Positions 18,005 through 27,893 of a stretch of DNA of 64,000 nucleotides are shown here, piece after piece. The DNA is taken from positions 248,001 to 312,000 of the forward strand of contig NZ_FNFO01000003.1 of the NCBI RefSeq assembly GCF_900100765.1, written 5' to 3'. The notes under the pieces are model-generated. The model had not been told where the DNA came from. It searched no databases and saw only the letters and a program-made list of their open reading frames with translations. The position numbers and the translations under genes are program-made. Every line of letters begins with the position of its first letter. The first letter of the stretch is position 1. The stretch comes from Catalinimonas alkaloidigena. Lineage in GTDB: Bacteria > Bacteroidota > Bacteroidia > Cytophagales > Flexibacteraceae.

Positions 18005-20626
18005 CTAGTTGCCGGTGCTGATGCGGAAGGCCAGCCCCAGCCGTACGCCAAACTGCTGATACGCAGTCCCTCGAAACCCGGCCACGAAGTCGATTCGAAG
18101 CAGCTGAAACAGGTCGTCGATTCCCAAACCGATTTCGGTGTAATGTCCCGCGGTGGGCGTATACAGGTAATTGACCAGCGCTACTTCCCGCCAGTCGAGC
18201 AAACCGATCAGCGGCACGCGCGCCAGCAGCAGGCGCGAAAAACGATGCTCCACATGCGCCTCTACGAACCGGTCACGCGTGCTGTAAGCATAATAGGGCA
18301 ACAGGTGGAAGTTGTCGATACGCTCGCGCAGCCGGAGAAGCGTCTGGTTTCCCTGAAAATGGTAAAAGTCCGGGAAGTAGACGGCCTCGTGCGACAGAAA
18401 TGCCCCACCCCGCACCAAGTAGCGCGTGAGGCCGGCCCGCCGAAACGGAAAGGTCTGAGCGACACTGGCCGACAGAAAATCGTAATCGACCGCACTACCC
18501 AGCCAACCGGACATACCCCGTCGATACTCTACCTGAAACGTCGGCTGGTCCGTGTCCAGCACGCGTTTCCGTCCGTTGCGGATCATGTATTTCTGGTTAG
18601 GAACGTAACGCACGCTCAGGTGGCCAACCAGCGCCCGATGGTCCGTAAAGGTAGCTTCCCCGATCTCCAGGTTCGTGGGGGCATTGCTGGTGTAAGCCCG
18701 CCGCGGCGAATCGATCAGTCGAAATGCGGCCTGATTCATCAGGGTTTCTCGTGCCTCCCACCGGGCCGTCGCCTCCATGTACACACCGTTCACCCATTCG
18801 GTGGCGTAACGAGCTTCTGCAAAAGTGTGCGCGTAGAGCCGCATCCAGTTCCGCTCTTGTAGCAACGTTGTCAGCGTATTCAGCCAGGGCGCAATGGCTC
18901 CCGCGGGGTTCAGCTGCGCAACATAGCGCCCTCCGGCCAGGGCCAGCGAGGCGGGCCGCTGCGGACGAAACGCGTAAGAGAGGTCAGCCTGTCCATACCC
19001 GCGTTGCGCAGCAAACCCGTACCGCGCCTGCGGGCTGAAGGTCAACTGGCGTTGCCGTGAGAGTTCGCGCCGAAGCGTCAGCGAGGGTTCCAGGACCCAA
19101 CCTTCCACCGTATTGAACTGTAGACCACTCGCCAGGCCCGAGAAGGAGACCGTCCACGGGCTGCCGTGTTTACGGTACTGATACCCGGTCAGGGGGCTGG
19201 CCCACCGCCAGCGGTTCCGCTGGGCTTCTACCGAATCGCGAAAGAAAGGGTCCTCACGTACGGCCTGAATGCTATCCTGTACCCGGTAGCCCTTCTGTTC
19301 GGGCAACGTGAGCGGTACCGGCCGGTAGGTCTCCCAAAACGTCGAATCCCGTTTTGTAGCGACGGAGTCGAGTTGAATGGTCAGATCCTGCGGGGGACGC
19401 GCGCGCTCCTCGCGGGTTTCGCGCTCAGCTTCTTCCTTTAGTCGCTGCAACGCCCGCGCTTTGGCCATCAGTTCTTTGGCAGAGGCTTTTCGGGTGGTGG
19501 GGGCGTCGGCGACGGTATCGGCCACTGCGGTGCTATCGTCCGGGATTGAAACCACAACGGCTTCGCTCGGTTGGTAGCGGAAGCGATCAGGGTTGAGCGT
19601 CAACCGGTATTCGGACTGCACGGAAGCGTACTGAAACTTAAAATCGACCCGGAACAGATCCATCACCAGCGCGTAGCCTTGGGTCGTGAGCTGATGGTTC
19701 AGCGGCATCCAGACGCCCTCTTGCACCGGGGCAAACACCTGCCGCAAATGATGCGTCATCGTCGGGGCGGGCAAGGTCAGGTCGAGGCTGTGGAGATTCC
19801 AGCGGCCCTCGACGATGTAAAGCGTTCCGCGAAACGCACGGGCCTTCCGGCGTTTGGGCGTCACCTGAATTTTATGAATCGTGTGGTCTCCGTCCTGAAA
19901 CGACCCTTGCAACGCAAACGTGTAGTGTGCAAAGGCGTTGTCGGCCAGCGGCGAAACGGCACGTGCCACCAGCGGTTCGTAGAAGTTGATGCGGGTGGTG
20001 CGGTTGATCGGTGTCAGTTCGTCGCTACCCGTCACTTTCAGCGCGATTACGTTTTCCTGGTACTGATCGGGCTGACGAAACGTCACCTCTGCCACCGATT
20101 CCGTGAGAAACACCACACCGGTGTCAATGCCGTTTTCACGCAGTTTTTTCGTAACGATCGGCAGTTTGGGATAATCGATTAGCTCGCCTTTGCCCTTTAC
20201 ATACGTCTTCCCGCTATACGAAGCAACCTCCTGACGAAAGTACTTTCGCCACGCAATGGCTTGCCGCATGATGGGGTAGGCCGGATCTTCATCGCGTGCG
20301 TTGACAACCACTTCCGGCAGGGTCAGCACTTCGGCAGCCAGGCGGAGGTTCAGCTCCACCCACTCGTCCCCCTCAATCGTCACCTCCTGGGTTTTCGCTA
20401 CATACCCGACGTACTGGAACACGATCGGATACGTACCGGGAGGCAGGCTCAGCTCGTAGTCGCCCTGGGCGTTGCTGGTAGCGCCCTGCGAAGTACCGGC
20501 CACGTACACGGTGGCGAAGGGCAAGGGCTGACCGGACTGATCGTAGAGCGTCCCCCGAATTCCCCCGGCCCACGATGCCAGGCTAATCAACCATCCCAAT
20601 CCCAGGAGCGCGTAGCGTAACGGCAT
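18005..20626 (-). CDS. DUF5686 / carboxypeptidase-regulatory-like outer membrane protein
   Basis: 873 residues from the ATG giving MPLRYALLG; a TTG two codons earlier is less likely. A signal peptide (about 1-20) is followed by a carboxypeptidase-regulatory-like beta-sandwich (about 22-100: GIRGTLYDQSGQPLPFATVY, YVGYVAKTQEVTI). The remainder is the large DUF5686 region, ending in barrel-like aromatic strands (GVRLGLAFRISTGN). Proteins of this architecture resemble TonB receptors without a plug and are restricted to Bacteroidota; function unproven. The next gene upstream is secDF, isolated by a terminator. Confidence 0.87.
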   Translation of the reverse strand: MPLRYALLGLGWLISLASWAGGIRGTLYDQSGQPLPFATVYVAGTSQGATSNAQGDYELSLPPGTYPIVFQYVGYVAKTQEVTIEGDEWVELNLRLAAEVLTLPEVVVNARDEDPAYPIMRQAIAWRKYFRQEVASYSGKTYVKGKGELIDYPKLPIVTKKLRENGIDTGVVFLTESVAEVTFRQPDQYQENVIALKVTGSDELTPINRTTRINFYEPLVARAVSPLADNAFAHYTFALQGSFQDGDHTIHKIQVTPKRRKARAFRGTLYIVEGRWNLHSLDLTLPAPTMTHHLRQVFAPVQEGVWMPLNHQLTTQGYALVMDLFRVDFKFQYASVQSEYRLTLNPDRFRYQPSEAVVVSIPDDSTAVADTVADAPTTRKASAKELMAKARALQRLKEEAERETREERARPPQDLTIQLDSVATKRDSTFWETYRPVPLTLPEQKGYRVQDSIQAVREDPFFRDSVEAQRNRWRWASPLTGYQYRKHGSPWTVSFSGLASGLQFNTVEGWVLEPSLTLRRELSRQRQLTFSPQARYGFAAQRGYGQADLSYAFRPQRPASLALAGGRYVAQLNPAGAIAPWLNTLTTLLQERNWMRLYAHTFAEARYATEWVNGVYMEATARWEARETLMNQAAFRLIDSPRRAYTSNAPTNLEIGEATFTDHRALVGHLSVRYVPNQKYMIRNGRKRVLDTDQPTFQVEYRRGMSGWLGSAVDYDFLSASVAQTFPFRRAGLTRYLVRGGAFLSHEAVYFPDFYHFQGNQTLLRLRERIDNFHLLPYYAYSTRDRFVEAHVEHRFSRLLLARVPLIGLLDWREVALVNYLYTPTAGHYTEIGLGIDDLFQLLRIDFVAGFRGTAYQQFGVRLGLAFRISTGN

Positions 20627-20681
20627 AGGCAAGTTTTCAGAGGTAACGAACGTGCACTCGTTTCTGGTTTAATGAAAAAGA

Positions 20682-20707
20682 AAAAGCAGCCCCGGAGGAC
20701 TGCTTTT
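20682..20707 (-). terminator. Rho-independent terminator after secDF
   Basis: On the minus strand AAAAGCAG, a 10-nt loop, CTGCTTTTT followed by CTTTTTC, about 20 bases after secDF. Confidence 0.88.
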
Positions 20708-20728
20708 CAAATGTATGCATTGGGAAGG

Positions 20729-23700
20729 TTAGGCCTTCACTGCGGTCTTGGTTTCTGACTTGGTCGTGTCGACGATCAGACCGGGCGCAATGAACAGGGA
20801 CGAGAACGTACCCAGCAATACGCCCATGATCAGCGAGAACGAGAAGCCTTTCAGCACCGCTCCACCGAACAGGAACAGCACCAGTACCACGAACAAGGTG
20901 GTAACGGCCGTCATCATGGTACGGCTCAGCGTGCTGCTGACCGCTTCGTCCAGCAGGTCGATTACCCGCAGTCGTGGGTTGTCCTGGATGTACTCACGAA
21001 TGCGGTCGAAGATAACTACCGTATCGTTGATCGAGTACCCTACCACCGTCAGCATCGCCGCCACAAACACCTGGTCAACTTCCAGTTGCAAGCCCAGCAC
21101 GCGTGCAATTGCCACGGCACTCAGCACCGTCAGCACGTCGTGGAACAACGCTACCACAGCACCCAGACCGAACTGCCAGCTGCGGTTAAACCGCACGTAG
21201 ACGTAAATGAAGATCACGGCCAGGGCCAGGAAGACTGATTCCAAGGCCGAGTTTTTGATGTCGTCGGCGATGGTCGCCCCTACTTTGCTGGAGCTTACCA
21301 CTTGCGGATTGAGATCGCTGTATTCGCTCAACCCCTTTTGCAGGGCGGCGCGCACCTGGTTGTCGGCTTCTTCCGATTCGTCGTTCGCCAGGTAGCTGGT
21401 CGTTACTTTCAGCTGTGAGTTCCCATTGTAGGTTTTCACTTCTGTACCGGCATTTTCAAAATCGTCGGTCAGGGTGGCTTTCAGATCAGAAGCTACCACC
21501 GGTGCGTTGAAATCGACTACGTACGAGCGACCTCCTGTGAAGTCTACCCCGAAGTTCAGGCCCATGGTGAACATCAGAATCAACCCGACTACGATGAGTG
21601 ATCCTGAGAAGATGTAAGCCTTCTTCCGGTTGGCTACTACGTTCAGGTGTACGTTGTTGAAGATTTTACGAGAGATCGACGTCTCAAAGCTCGGCACGCG
21701 TCCACGCTTCACCGACCACTCTACGATCACACGAGTCAGGAAGACGGCCGTGAAGAACGAACAGAGAATACCGATGATCAGCGTAACAGCAAAACCTTTG
21801 ATCGGCCCCGTTCCCAACAGGAACAGAATGATGGCCGTCAGCAACGTAGTCATGTTACCATCGATGATCGAACTCAAAGCTTTTTGGTAGCCAAGCTTGA
21901 TGGCCGCGGCAGGCGAGTTGCCCCGCGCGATTTCTTCCTTGATCCGCTCGAAAATCAGTACGTTGGCGTCGACCGCCATCCCGATGGTCAGTACAATACC
22001 CGCGATCCCCGGCAGGGTGAGCGCCGTACCCAGTTGGGGCTGCGCCATGATGCCCAGGATGAAGAATACGTTGGCTAGCAACGCGACATCCGATACGATA
22101 CCGCCGGTGCTGTAGTAGAGCACCATGAACAGCACCACCAGACCCAGACCAGCCGCCACGGACACCAGCCCCTGGTTGATGGCCTCGCGTCCCAGCGAAG
22201 GACCCACGATTGCTTCTTCGACGATACGTGTCGGCGCGGGCAGCTTACCAGCTTTCAAGATGTTAGCCAGGTCTTTGGCTTCCTGCAACTCGAAGTTCCC
22301 CGAGATGGAAGAGCTTCCGTTCGGAATTTCGCCGTTTACAACCGGCGCTGAATAGACCTGGTTGTCCAGGGCAATGGCGACACGCTGGCCGATGTTTTCG
22401 CCGGTCAGCTTTTTCCACTTCTTCGCGCCGGTAGCGTTCATCTGCATGGTTACTTCCGGCTGACCGTTCTCGCCAAAATCCTGGCGCGCGTCGGTGATCA
22501 CGTCCCCTTCGAGGGAAGCAACACCACCACGGGTACGCTTCACCGGATACAGCGTCACAAACTCTTCAGTATCGCCGAAAGGCTTCACATCATACGCAAA
22601 CGCAATGTTGCTGGGGAACATGCTACGCACCTGCGGAAGCGCCAGCAGATCGTTGACTTTGGCCGTATCGCGAACGTTTACGAACAGGTCGCCGCGTTGC
22701 GTCACCTGGAAAAGATCGAAGAAAAGCGAGCCTTGCGGCAGCGAATCGGTTGCCATGGTATCGGCAGTGGCGAGCTGGTTGGCCAGATCGGCCGTATCGC
22801 CGGCGGCGGCACTTGCGCTGTCGGCAGGTCCTACGGTAGTTGTAGTGGCATCGGCGGCACTATCGCCAAACGGATCGGCTTCGTTTTCCTGTCCTTCACC
22901 GAAGGGATTATTGCCGTCCGTGGCCGGGGTGGCCGGGCGCTGGCGCTGACCCACAATCGAAACAATGGCGGGGTCGTCCTCATGTTCGCTCAGGTACGCA
23001 ATGAAGTTTTGCAGCGAAGGGAAGAACTCATCGCCTTCAGCTACTTCCAGAAACTCCAGTTTCGCGACGCTCGTCAGGTTTTTGTGGATGCGGTCTACGT
23101 CATCGGCACCGGGCAGTTCCACCTGAATACGACCCGTTCCCGGGAGGCGTTGGATGTTGGGCTGCGTGGTTCCGAAGCGGTCGATACGCGTCCGCAGGAT
23201 CTGGAACGAACGATCGATGGCATCATCAACTTCGCTCTGCAACACCTGTGCTACCTCGTCGTTGCTCGATTCGAAAGTGATCCGCTCGCGGTTGGCGCTG
23301 GTAGCGAAAATATCGCGCAGCTGCCCCTGCGGGTTGATCTCTTCGTAAGCCTGTACAAACAGCGTCACAAAAGGGTCCTGGCTGTTCTGCTGCATTTCGC
23401 GGGCGCGCTGCAGGGCCTGCAAAAACTGCGGATCGCGGCTATTGCCCGACATGGCGCGAAGAATTTCGACCGGCGACACTTCCAGTGTCACCTGCATCCC
23501 ACCCTGCAGGTCAAGACCCAACTTCAACTCGTTGTTCTTCACTTCCTGGTACGTGAACTCGGCACCTAAGAAGTTGTAAACCGGCTCGCGCCAGATCGAA
23601 TCGAGGTATGATTGCCGTTTCCGGAAGTCCACCTCGCCATCGGCTTTCCGTGCGTATTCGGTCGCATCTTTTTGGATGCCCCGCGACACGAGTGTAAATG

Positions 23701-23767
23701 AAAGATAATAGCTGCAAAGAAGCGCTACTACCACTGCCAGGGTAATAACTACCGCTCGGTTTTGCAT
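20729..23767 (-). CDS. secDF: Protein translocase subunit SecDF (fused)
   Basis: 1012 residues. SecD and SecF, two RND-like subunits that use the proton gradient to pull exported proteins across the inner membrane, are fused in one chain as usual in Bacteroidota. The SecD half carries GLDLQGGMQVTLEV (about 84-97) and the DVALLANVFFILGIM/GIVLTIGMAVDANVLIFERI membrane segments. The SecF half begins near residue 695 and carries GVDFTGGRSYVVDF and VGYSINDTVVIFDRIRE. An unusual acidic, Ala/Thr/Asp-rich, probably disordered insert (about 270-345, e.g. ATDGNNPFGEGQENEADP) lies in the periplasmic P1 region of SecD. Confidence 0.96.
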   Translation of the reverse strand: MQNRAVVITLAVVVALLCSYYLSFTLVSRGIQKDATEYARKADGEVDFRKRQSYLDSIWREPVYNFLGAEFTYQEVKNNELKLGLDLQGGMQVTLEVSPVEILRAMSGNSRDPQFLQALQRAREMQQNSQDPFVTLFVQAYEEINPQGQLRDIFATSANRERITFESSNDEVAQVLQSEVDDAIDRSFQILRTRIDRFGTTQPNIQRLPGTGRIQVELPGADDVDRIHKNLTSVAKLEFLEVAEGDEFFPSLQNFIAYLSEHEDDPAIVSIVGQRQRPATPATDGNNPFGEGQENEADPFGDSAADATTTTVGPADSASAAAGDTADLANQLATADTMATDSLPQGSLFFDLFQVTQRGDLFVNVRDTAKVNDLLALPQVRSMFPSNIAFAYDVKPFGDTEEFVTLYPVKRTRGGVASLEGDVITDARQDFGENGQPEVTMQMNATGAKKWKKLTGENIGQRVAIALDNQVYSAPVVNGEIPNGSSSISGNFELQEAKDLANILKAGKLPAPTRIVEEAIVGPSLGREAINQGLVSVAAGLGLVVLFMVLYYSTGGIVSDVALLANVFFILGIMAQPQLGTALTLPGIAGIVLTIGMAVDANVLIFERIKEEIARGNSPAAAIKLGYQKALSSIIDGNMTTLLTAIILFLLGTGPIKGFAVTLIIGILCSFFTAVFLTRVIVEWSVKRGRVPSFETSISRKIFNNVHLNVVANRKKAYIFSGSLIVVGLILMFTMGLNFGVDFTGGRSYVVDFNAPVVASDLKATLTDDFENAGTEVKTYNGNSQLKVTTSYLANDESEEADNQVRAALQKGLSEYSDLNPQVVSSSKVGATIADDIKNSALESVFLALAVIFIYVYVRFNRSWQFGLGAVVALFHDVLTVLSAVAIARVLGLQLEVDQVFVAAMLTVVGYSINDTVVIFDRIREYIQDNPRLRVIDLLDEAVSSTLSRTMMTAVTTLFVVLVLFLFGGAVLKGFSFSLIMGVLLGTFSSLFIAPGLIVDTTKSETKTAVKA

Positions 23768-23947
23768 GTCAATTGGGAATAAAAGGTTTGATAATCAAGT
23801 AGATAGTGTAAAGCCCGCTCTTCTTTCGAGCGTAAACCCGACTAGACCTAGCGGAGTTCCGGCACGGTCGGCCAGGCAAGAAAAAACGCAAAAGGGAAGT
23901 AAAACTGCCCCGCGTAGGGCGCCCCGGTGAGGAACGCCGACCGGCGG

Positions 23948-24307
23948 CTAGGGAGCCTGTGCCGTGATGGCGTGCGGGAATAAATTTCGGAAATACGATA
24001 AGGCAAACCGCGGGACCGAAGGGAAAAAGGGGCGCGGCGCCTGCAATAACACAAACTGGATGACCAGGATGACCAACAGCACCGGAACCAACACCGGAAT
24101 TAGCGGCACAACTGCCTCAGACTCAATGGCGGCCTTCAGCACGGGCACATCCTGCGCATCGTCCTGGGCAGACGCATGCGCGGTGTTGGCAGTCGGCTCA
24201 TGCACCAGCAGCCCATCGGTCGCGATGCTTCCGACGCGCACCAGTGCCAGGATCACCAACAGCCACCCGGCCCATTTCCTGATAATTGTTTGCTTTTCAG
24301 GCTTCAC
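23948..24307 (-). CDS. Hypothetical two-helix membrane protein
   Basis: 119 residues from a GTG giving MKPEKQTIIRKWAGWL; a TTG six codons earlier is also possible and no ATG exists. Two hydrophobic helices (about 12-30 and 66-86, VPLIPVLVPVLLVILVIQFV) flank an acidic Ala-rich loop, and the tail ends RFALSYFRNLFPHAITAQAP. I do not recognise a family with certainty. The hydrophobic pattern and the lack of a credible alternative on the other strand support a real gene. It lies 180 bases upstream of secDF in the same direction. Confidence 0.5.
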   Translation of the reverse strand: MKPEKQTIIRKWAGWLLVILALVRVGSIATDGLLVHEPTANTAHASAQDDAQDVPVLKAAIESEAVVPLIPVLVPVLLVILVIQFVLLQAPRPFFPSVPRFALSYFRNLFPHAITAQAP

Positions 24308-24439
24308 AGTTTGCAAAGCTATCAAAAACCCGACAGAGAAAGCCCAAAGGCTACGTAAGTTTTTTTGGCGGGGTTGCAGGTAGAGGTAAGATTTTCAGAA
24401 AAAATCAAGCGTTGAGCTTTGCCGAGCGTGAGGCCACGT

Positions 24440-25132
24440 TTAGCGGTTCACCTCGATAAACTTGTCGACGTCCTGCGTTTTGCCCAGCAGAATGATGATG
24501 TCCGATTCGTAGAGGACGGTGTCGCCTTTCGGTACGCCAATGATGTGTTCGACCAGCACGGTTTCGCCTTCGTGTTTTTCTTCGAACGTGCGCTTGATGG
24601 TGATCAGGTTCAGGTTGTAGCGCTCGCGCAGGCCAATCTGGCTAATGGTGTGGTTGGCCGCACGCCGGGGGGTGTTGATCTCGACGATTTCGTATTCATC
24701 GGGCAGCGGAATGAACGAGCGCATGTTGGGGTGCAGCAGCATTTCGGCCACCGTTTTCCCGACCTCGTCTTCCGGCGAAAGAATCTCTTCGATGCCCATC
24801 TTTTCCAGAATCATGCGCTGCTGGGCGTTAGCCGCCCGGGCAATCACGCGCTTTACCTTCAGTTCCTGCATCAGCACGGTGGTCAGCAACAGTCCCTCAA
24901 AGTTTTCGCCGATGGCCACGACCACCGCATCGACGTCCTGCACGTTTTGCGCCCGCAGGGAGCGAATGTCGGTCGCGTCGAGACTAACGGCGTAGGCCAC
25001 TTCGTCTTTGATGCGCTCTACTTTCTCGGCATCGATGTCGATGGCCAGCACCTCCGCCCCGCGTTGCGCCAGCGTACGGGCGATGGAGTAACCGAACTGG
25101 CCCAGGCCAATCACCGCGAATTTATTGATCAT
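24440..25132 (-). CDS. TrkA/KtrA-type potassium channel regulatory subunit
   Basis: 230 residues. Cytoplasmic RCK protein that binds nucleotide and gates a Trk/Ktr potassium transporter. The N-terminal Rossmann domain has VIGLGQFGYSIARTL (GxGxxG, about 8-13) and the acidic strand-2 end AIDID. The C-terminal RCK_C domain (about 145-230) includes IPLPDEYEIVEIN and GDTVLYESDIIILLG. The transporter subunit is not nearby. The start overlaps the end of the uridine kinase gene by 11 bases, showing an operon rdgB-udk-ktrA. Confidence 0.9.
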   Translation of the reverse strand: MINKFAVIGLGQFGYSIARTLAQRGAEVLAIDIDAEKVERIKDEVAYAVSLDATDIRSLRAQNVQDVDAVVVAIGENFEGLLLTTVLMQELKVKRVIARAANAQQRMILEKMGIEEILSPEDEVGKTVAEMLLHPNMRSFIPLPDEYEIVEINTPRRAANHTISQIGLRERYNLNLITIKRTFEEKHEGETVLVEHIIGVPKGDTVLYESDIIILLGKTQDVDKFIEVNR

Positions 25133-25757
25133 GCGTTGCTTGAATCTTTTGCTTCAGGTAAGAGATCACCACGTCCAGCCCCTTGTCAAAGGTATCGTTG
25201 TTCGGGAGGATCAGGTCGGCGTCGTATTTAAACGGTTTGATGTACTGTTCGTACGTCGGCACTACGTGATGTTCGTACTGATACAGAATGTCTTCCAGGC
25301 CGTAGCCGCGTTCTTCCAGGTCGCGCATAATCCGGCGCTTCAGTTTTACGTGCTCGCGCGCATCCACAAACACCTTGAGGTCGATCAGGCGGGAGACGTC
25401 CGGGTAGTAAAACACAAAAATCCCCTCCACCAGAATGAGCGGGGCCGGGTGGTAGGTCAGCACGCTGGGCACCAGTTCAGGATTGTTGAAGGTATACTCC
25501 GGGCGCGTCACCGTCTCGCCCCGCCGCAGGGCCGCAATGTCGCGGCTGTAGGCTTCGTGGTCGATCGACTCCGGCATATCGTAGTTGATCACCCCGTTGA
25601 TGTCGAGCGGTTGTTCTTCCTGCGGCCGGTAGTAGTTGTCCTGCGAGATGAGGCACATGTCTTCTTTTGGGAAGACGTCGAGCAGCCGACGCAGGAGGCG
25701 CGTCTTGCCGCTGGCGCTTCCGCCCGTGATGCCCACGATGTAGGGTTGGTATGCCAT
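25122..25757 (-). CDS. udk: Uridine kinase
   Basis: 211 residues. Phosphorylates uridine and cytidine in pyrimidine salvage. P-loop GITGGSASGKTRLLRRL (about 9-25), the DNYYRPQEEQ segment, PLILVEGIFVFY (Walker B-like strand) and the lid RRIMRDLEERG are all present. The length fits the family. It sits 37 bases after rdgB and overlaps ktrA by 11 bases, so all three are likely translated from one mRNA; the mix of nucleotide salvage and potassium regulation has no obvious logic. Confidence 0.9.
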   Translation of the reverse strand: MAYQPYIVGITGGSASGKTRLLRRLLDVFPKEDMCLISQDNYYRPQEEQPLDINGVINYDMPESIDHEAYSRDIAALRRGETVTRPEYTFNNPELVPSVLTYHPAPLILVEGIFVFYYPDVSRLIDLKVFVDAREHVKLKRRIMRDLEERGYGLEDILYQYEHHVVPTYEQYIKPFKYDADLILPNNDTFDKGLDVVISYLKQKIQATHDQ

Positions 25758-25794
25758 CGGTTCAAAGCTAAACCCAAAGGGTGCGGTTTTGCAA

Positions 25795-26382
25795 CTACTT
25801 TTCGGCTTTCAGGTGCGTGATCAACGCCGCCACGGCTCGCCCCCGGTGGCTGATCCGGTTCTTTTCGTCCGCCGGCATTTCGGCAAACGACCGGGTTTTG
25901 TGCTCGGGCCGAAAGACCGGATCGTACCCGAAGCCGGCAGCCCCACGCTGCGCCCGCAAAATCTCTCCGGCCACAATTCCGTCGAACAGCAACTCCTGGT
26001 TTCCCTGGATCAGCGCGATGCACGTCCGGAAACGCGCGCGGCGGTTCGGCTTGCCTTCGAGTTCCTGCAACAGCTTCGCCATGTTCTGCTGGCTATCGCG
26101 GGCCGGACCGGCGTACCGCGCCGAGTAGACGCCGGGCGCTCCACCGAGCGCTTCCACTTCCAGTCCTGTATCGTCGGCAAAGCAGTCGACACCAAAGTGA
26201 TCTTTCACGTAGCGGGCCTTTTGCAGGGCGTTGCCTTCCAGCGTCTTCTGGGTCTCGGGCAGTTCGTCGAAACAGCCGATGTCAGCGAGGCTCACCACGT
26301 CGTACTGACCAGCCAGTAGTTGCCGTACTTCCGAAAGTTTGTGCGCGTTGTTGGTCGCGAAACAGAGTTGAGGGAGATTCAT
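25795..26382 (-). CDS. rdgB: Non-canonical purine NTP pyrophosphatase (RdgB/HAM1)
   Basis: 195 residues. Hydrolyses ITP, dITP and XTP to monophosphates, keeping deaminated purines out of nucleic acids. The signature [16 protein letters not shown] (about 8-23) and the active-site segment [25 protein letters not shown] (in two parts near 69-95) are intact, as are GYDPVF and ISHRGRA near the C-terminus. First gene of the rdgB-udk-ktrA unit. A -7 box lies only four bases upstream of the ATG, suggesting a very short leader. Confidence 0.94.
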   Translation of the reverse strand: MNLPQLCFATNNAHKLSEVRQLLAGQYDVVSLADIGCFDELPETQKTLEGNALQKARYVKDHFGVDCFADDTGLEVEALGGAPGVYSARYAGPARDSQQNMAKLLQELEGKPNRRARFRTCIALIQGNQELLFDGIVAGEILRAQRGAAGFGYDPVFRPEHKTRSFAEMPADEKNRISHRGRAVAALITHLKAEK

Positions 26383-26386
26383 CCCG

Positions 26387-26394
26387 CAAACTTA
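26387..26394 (-). promoter_or_regulatory. Candidate -7 box for rdgB
   Basis: TAAGTTTG on the minus strand matches TAnnTTTG but ends only four bases before the rdgB ATG, so a transcript from it would be nearly leaderless. No -33 TTG is seen. Confidence 0.3.
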
Positions 26395-26507
26395 CCAAAC
26401 TGAACCGCCATCCCTGTTGCTTCTACGTGTTCTCCGGGTCTTCGTGGTTTGGCTCTGTCGCGCGTCCTACAATTTTGTAAGTTTACTTGCTTCATCCCCA
26501 TCACCCT

Positions 26508-27515
26508 ATGCGCTTTCTGTTTCTCTCCTGCCTGCTTCTTTGTCTGCATCCGGCAGCCTCCTCCGGACAGGCCACGCCCCCCTATCCTACGTTTGGGCAC
26601 ATTGTCCGCGAAGACCCTGCCCTGGACGCTTTGCTGGAGGCCGATGCCCAGATCGAAGTACTGGCGTCGGGTTTCGTCTGGACGGAAGGCCCCGTTTGGG
26701 TGCGCGACAGCAGCTACCTGCTTTTCTCCGACGCCCCGCGCAACTCCGTGATGAAATGGGACCCCGACGAGGGCGTGAGCCTGTTCATGAAACCGGCGGG
26801 CTATACCGGCATAGGCGACTACGGCGACGAACCGGGAAGCAATGGCCTGATCCTCGATCCGGAGGGACGGCTGATTTTGTGCGAGCACGGCGACCGGCGC
26901 ATTGCCCGGCTGGAACCGAACGGCGGCAAAAAGACGCTTGCCGATAACTACCAGGGAAAGCGGTTCAACAGTCCGAACGATGTGGTGAGGAAGTCGAACG
27001 GCGATCTGTATTTCACCGATCCGATCTACGGACTACCGCAAAAACAGGACGATCCGCGCCGGGAGATGGACTACTGCGGGGTGTTCCGCCTCTCGACCGA
27101 CGGAACGGTAACGCTCCTGACGAAAGAATTTGCGCGTCCGAATGGCATTGCGTTCTCGCCCGATGAAAAGACGCTCTACGTCGCACAATCCGACCGGGTG
27201 GCCATCTGGAAAGCCTTCCCGGTCAAAAAGGACGGCACGCTGGGCGAAGGCCAACTCTTTTACGACGTGTCCGACCAGATGGGCCGACTCCCCGGCGCGC
27301 CCGACGGCATGAAAGTCGACGCACAAGGCAATCTGTTTGCGACCGGTCCGGGCGGCATCTACATTTTCTCCCCGAAAGGCAAGCTGCTGGGCCGCATCGA
27401 TACGGGCCGCCCCACGGCCAACTGCAACTGGGGCGACGACGGCTCCGTGCTCTACATCACCGCCGAACACTACCTCTGCCGCATCCGGACCAAAACAAAG
27501 GGCAACGGCTGGTAA
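26508..27515 (+). CDS. SMP-30/gluconolactonase family protein, secreted
   Basis: 335 residues from the ATG giving [13 protein letters not shown]; a frame-open extension of seven codons is unlikely. A signal peptide (about 1-22) precedes a six-bladed beta-propeller of the SMP-30/LRE type: [10 protein letters not shown] (metal-binding Glu), [48 protein letters not shown] and [18 protein letters not shown]. Family members are calcium-dependent lactonases, for example on gluconolactone. The exact substrate is unknown. The pterin dehydratase gene follows after 31 bases. Confidence 0.9.
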   Translation: MRFLFLSCLLLCLHPAASSGQATPPYPTFGHIVREDPALDALLEADAQIEVLASGFVWTEGPVWVRDSSYLLFSDAPRNSVMKWDPDEGVSLFMKPAGYTGIGDYGDEPGSNGLILDPEGRLILCEHGDRRIARLEPNGGKKTLADNYQGKRFNSPNDVVRKSNGDLYFTDPIYGLPQKQDDPRREMDYCGVFRLSTDGTVTLLTKEFARPNGIAFSPDEKTLYVAQSDRVAIWKAFPVKKDGTLGEGQLFYDVSDQMGRLPGAPDGMKVDAQGNLFATGPGGIYIFSPKGKLLGRIDTGRPTANCNWGDDGSVLYITAEHYLCRIRTKTKGNGW

Positions 27516-27546
27516 CCTTTCCCCGCCCGTTTACGCTAGAAACAAT

Positions 27547-27792
27547 ATGTGGAAAGAAGAAGACGACAAACTCAAGAAAACGTTTGAGTTCAAGGACTTT
27601 AACCAAGCGTTCCGTTTCATGACGGGCGTGGCGTTGGTCGCCGAAAAAATGGACCATCACCCTTGGTGGAGCAACGTATACAACACCGTCAGTTTCGAAC
27701 TCAATACCCACGATGCCGGCAACAAAGTCACCGACCGCGACCGAAAGTTGGCGAAGAAAATCGACGAACTCGCCGCACAGTTTGGACAGTAG
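27547..27792 (+). CDS. 4a-hydroxytetrahydrobiopterin dehydratase
   Basis: 81 residues, a full-length PCD/DCoH-type protein. It recycles the hydroxylated pterin made by aromatic amino acid hydroxylases. The conserved motif [14 protein letters not shown] (about 36-49) carries the two catalytic His residues, and the [12 protein letters not shown] helix near the end is typical. It lies just downstream of the SMP-30 gene. No phenylalanine hydroxylase is in the window. Confidence 0.92.
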   Translation: MWKEEDDKLKKTFEFKDFNQAFRFMTGVALVAEKMDHHPWWSNVYNTVSFELNTHDAGNKVTDRDRKLAKKIDELAAQFGQ

Positions 27793-27893
27793 CACTCCTT
27801 GTTTCTTTGTGCCCTTCGTGTCTCCGTGGTAAAATCATCTTTCTCCGCCACATATGAGTTTTTTATGGCACCGTTTACGAAAAAGAGAAATAG

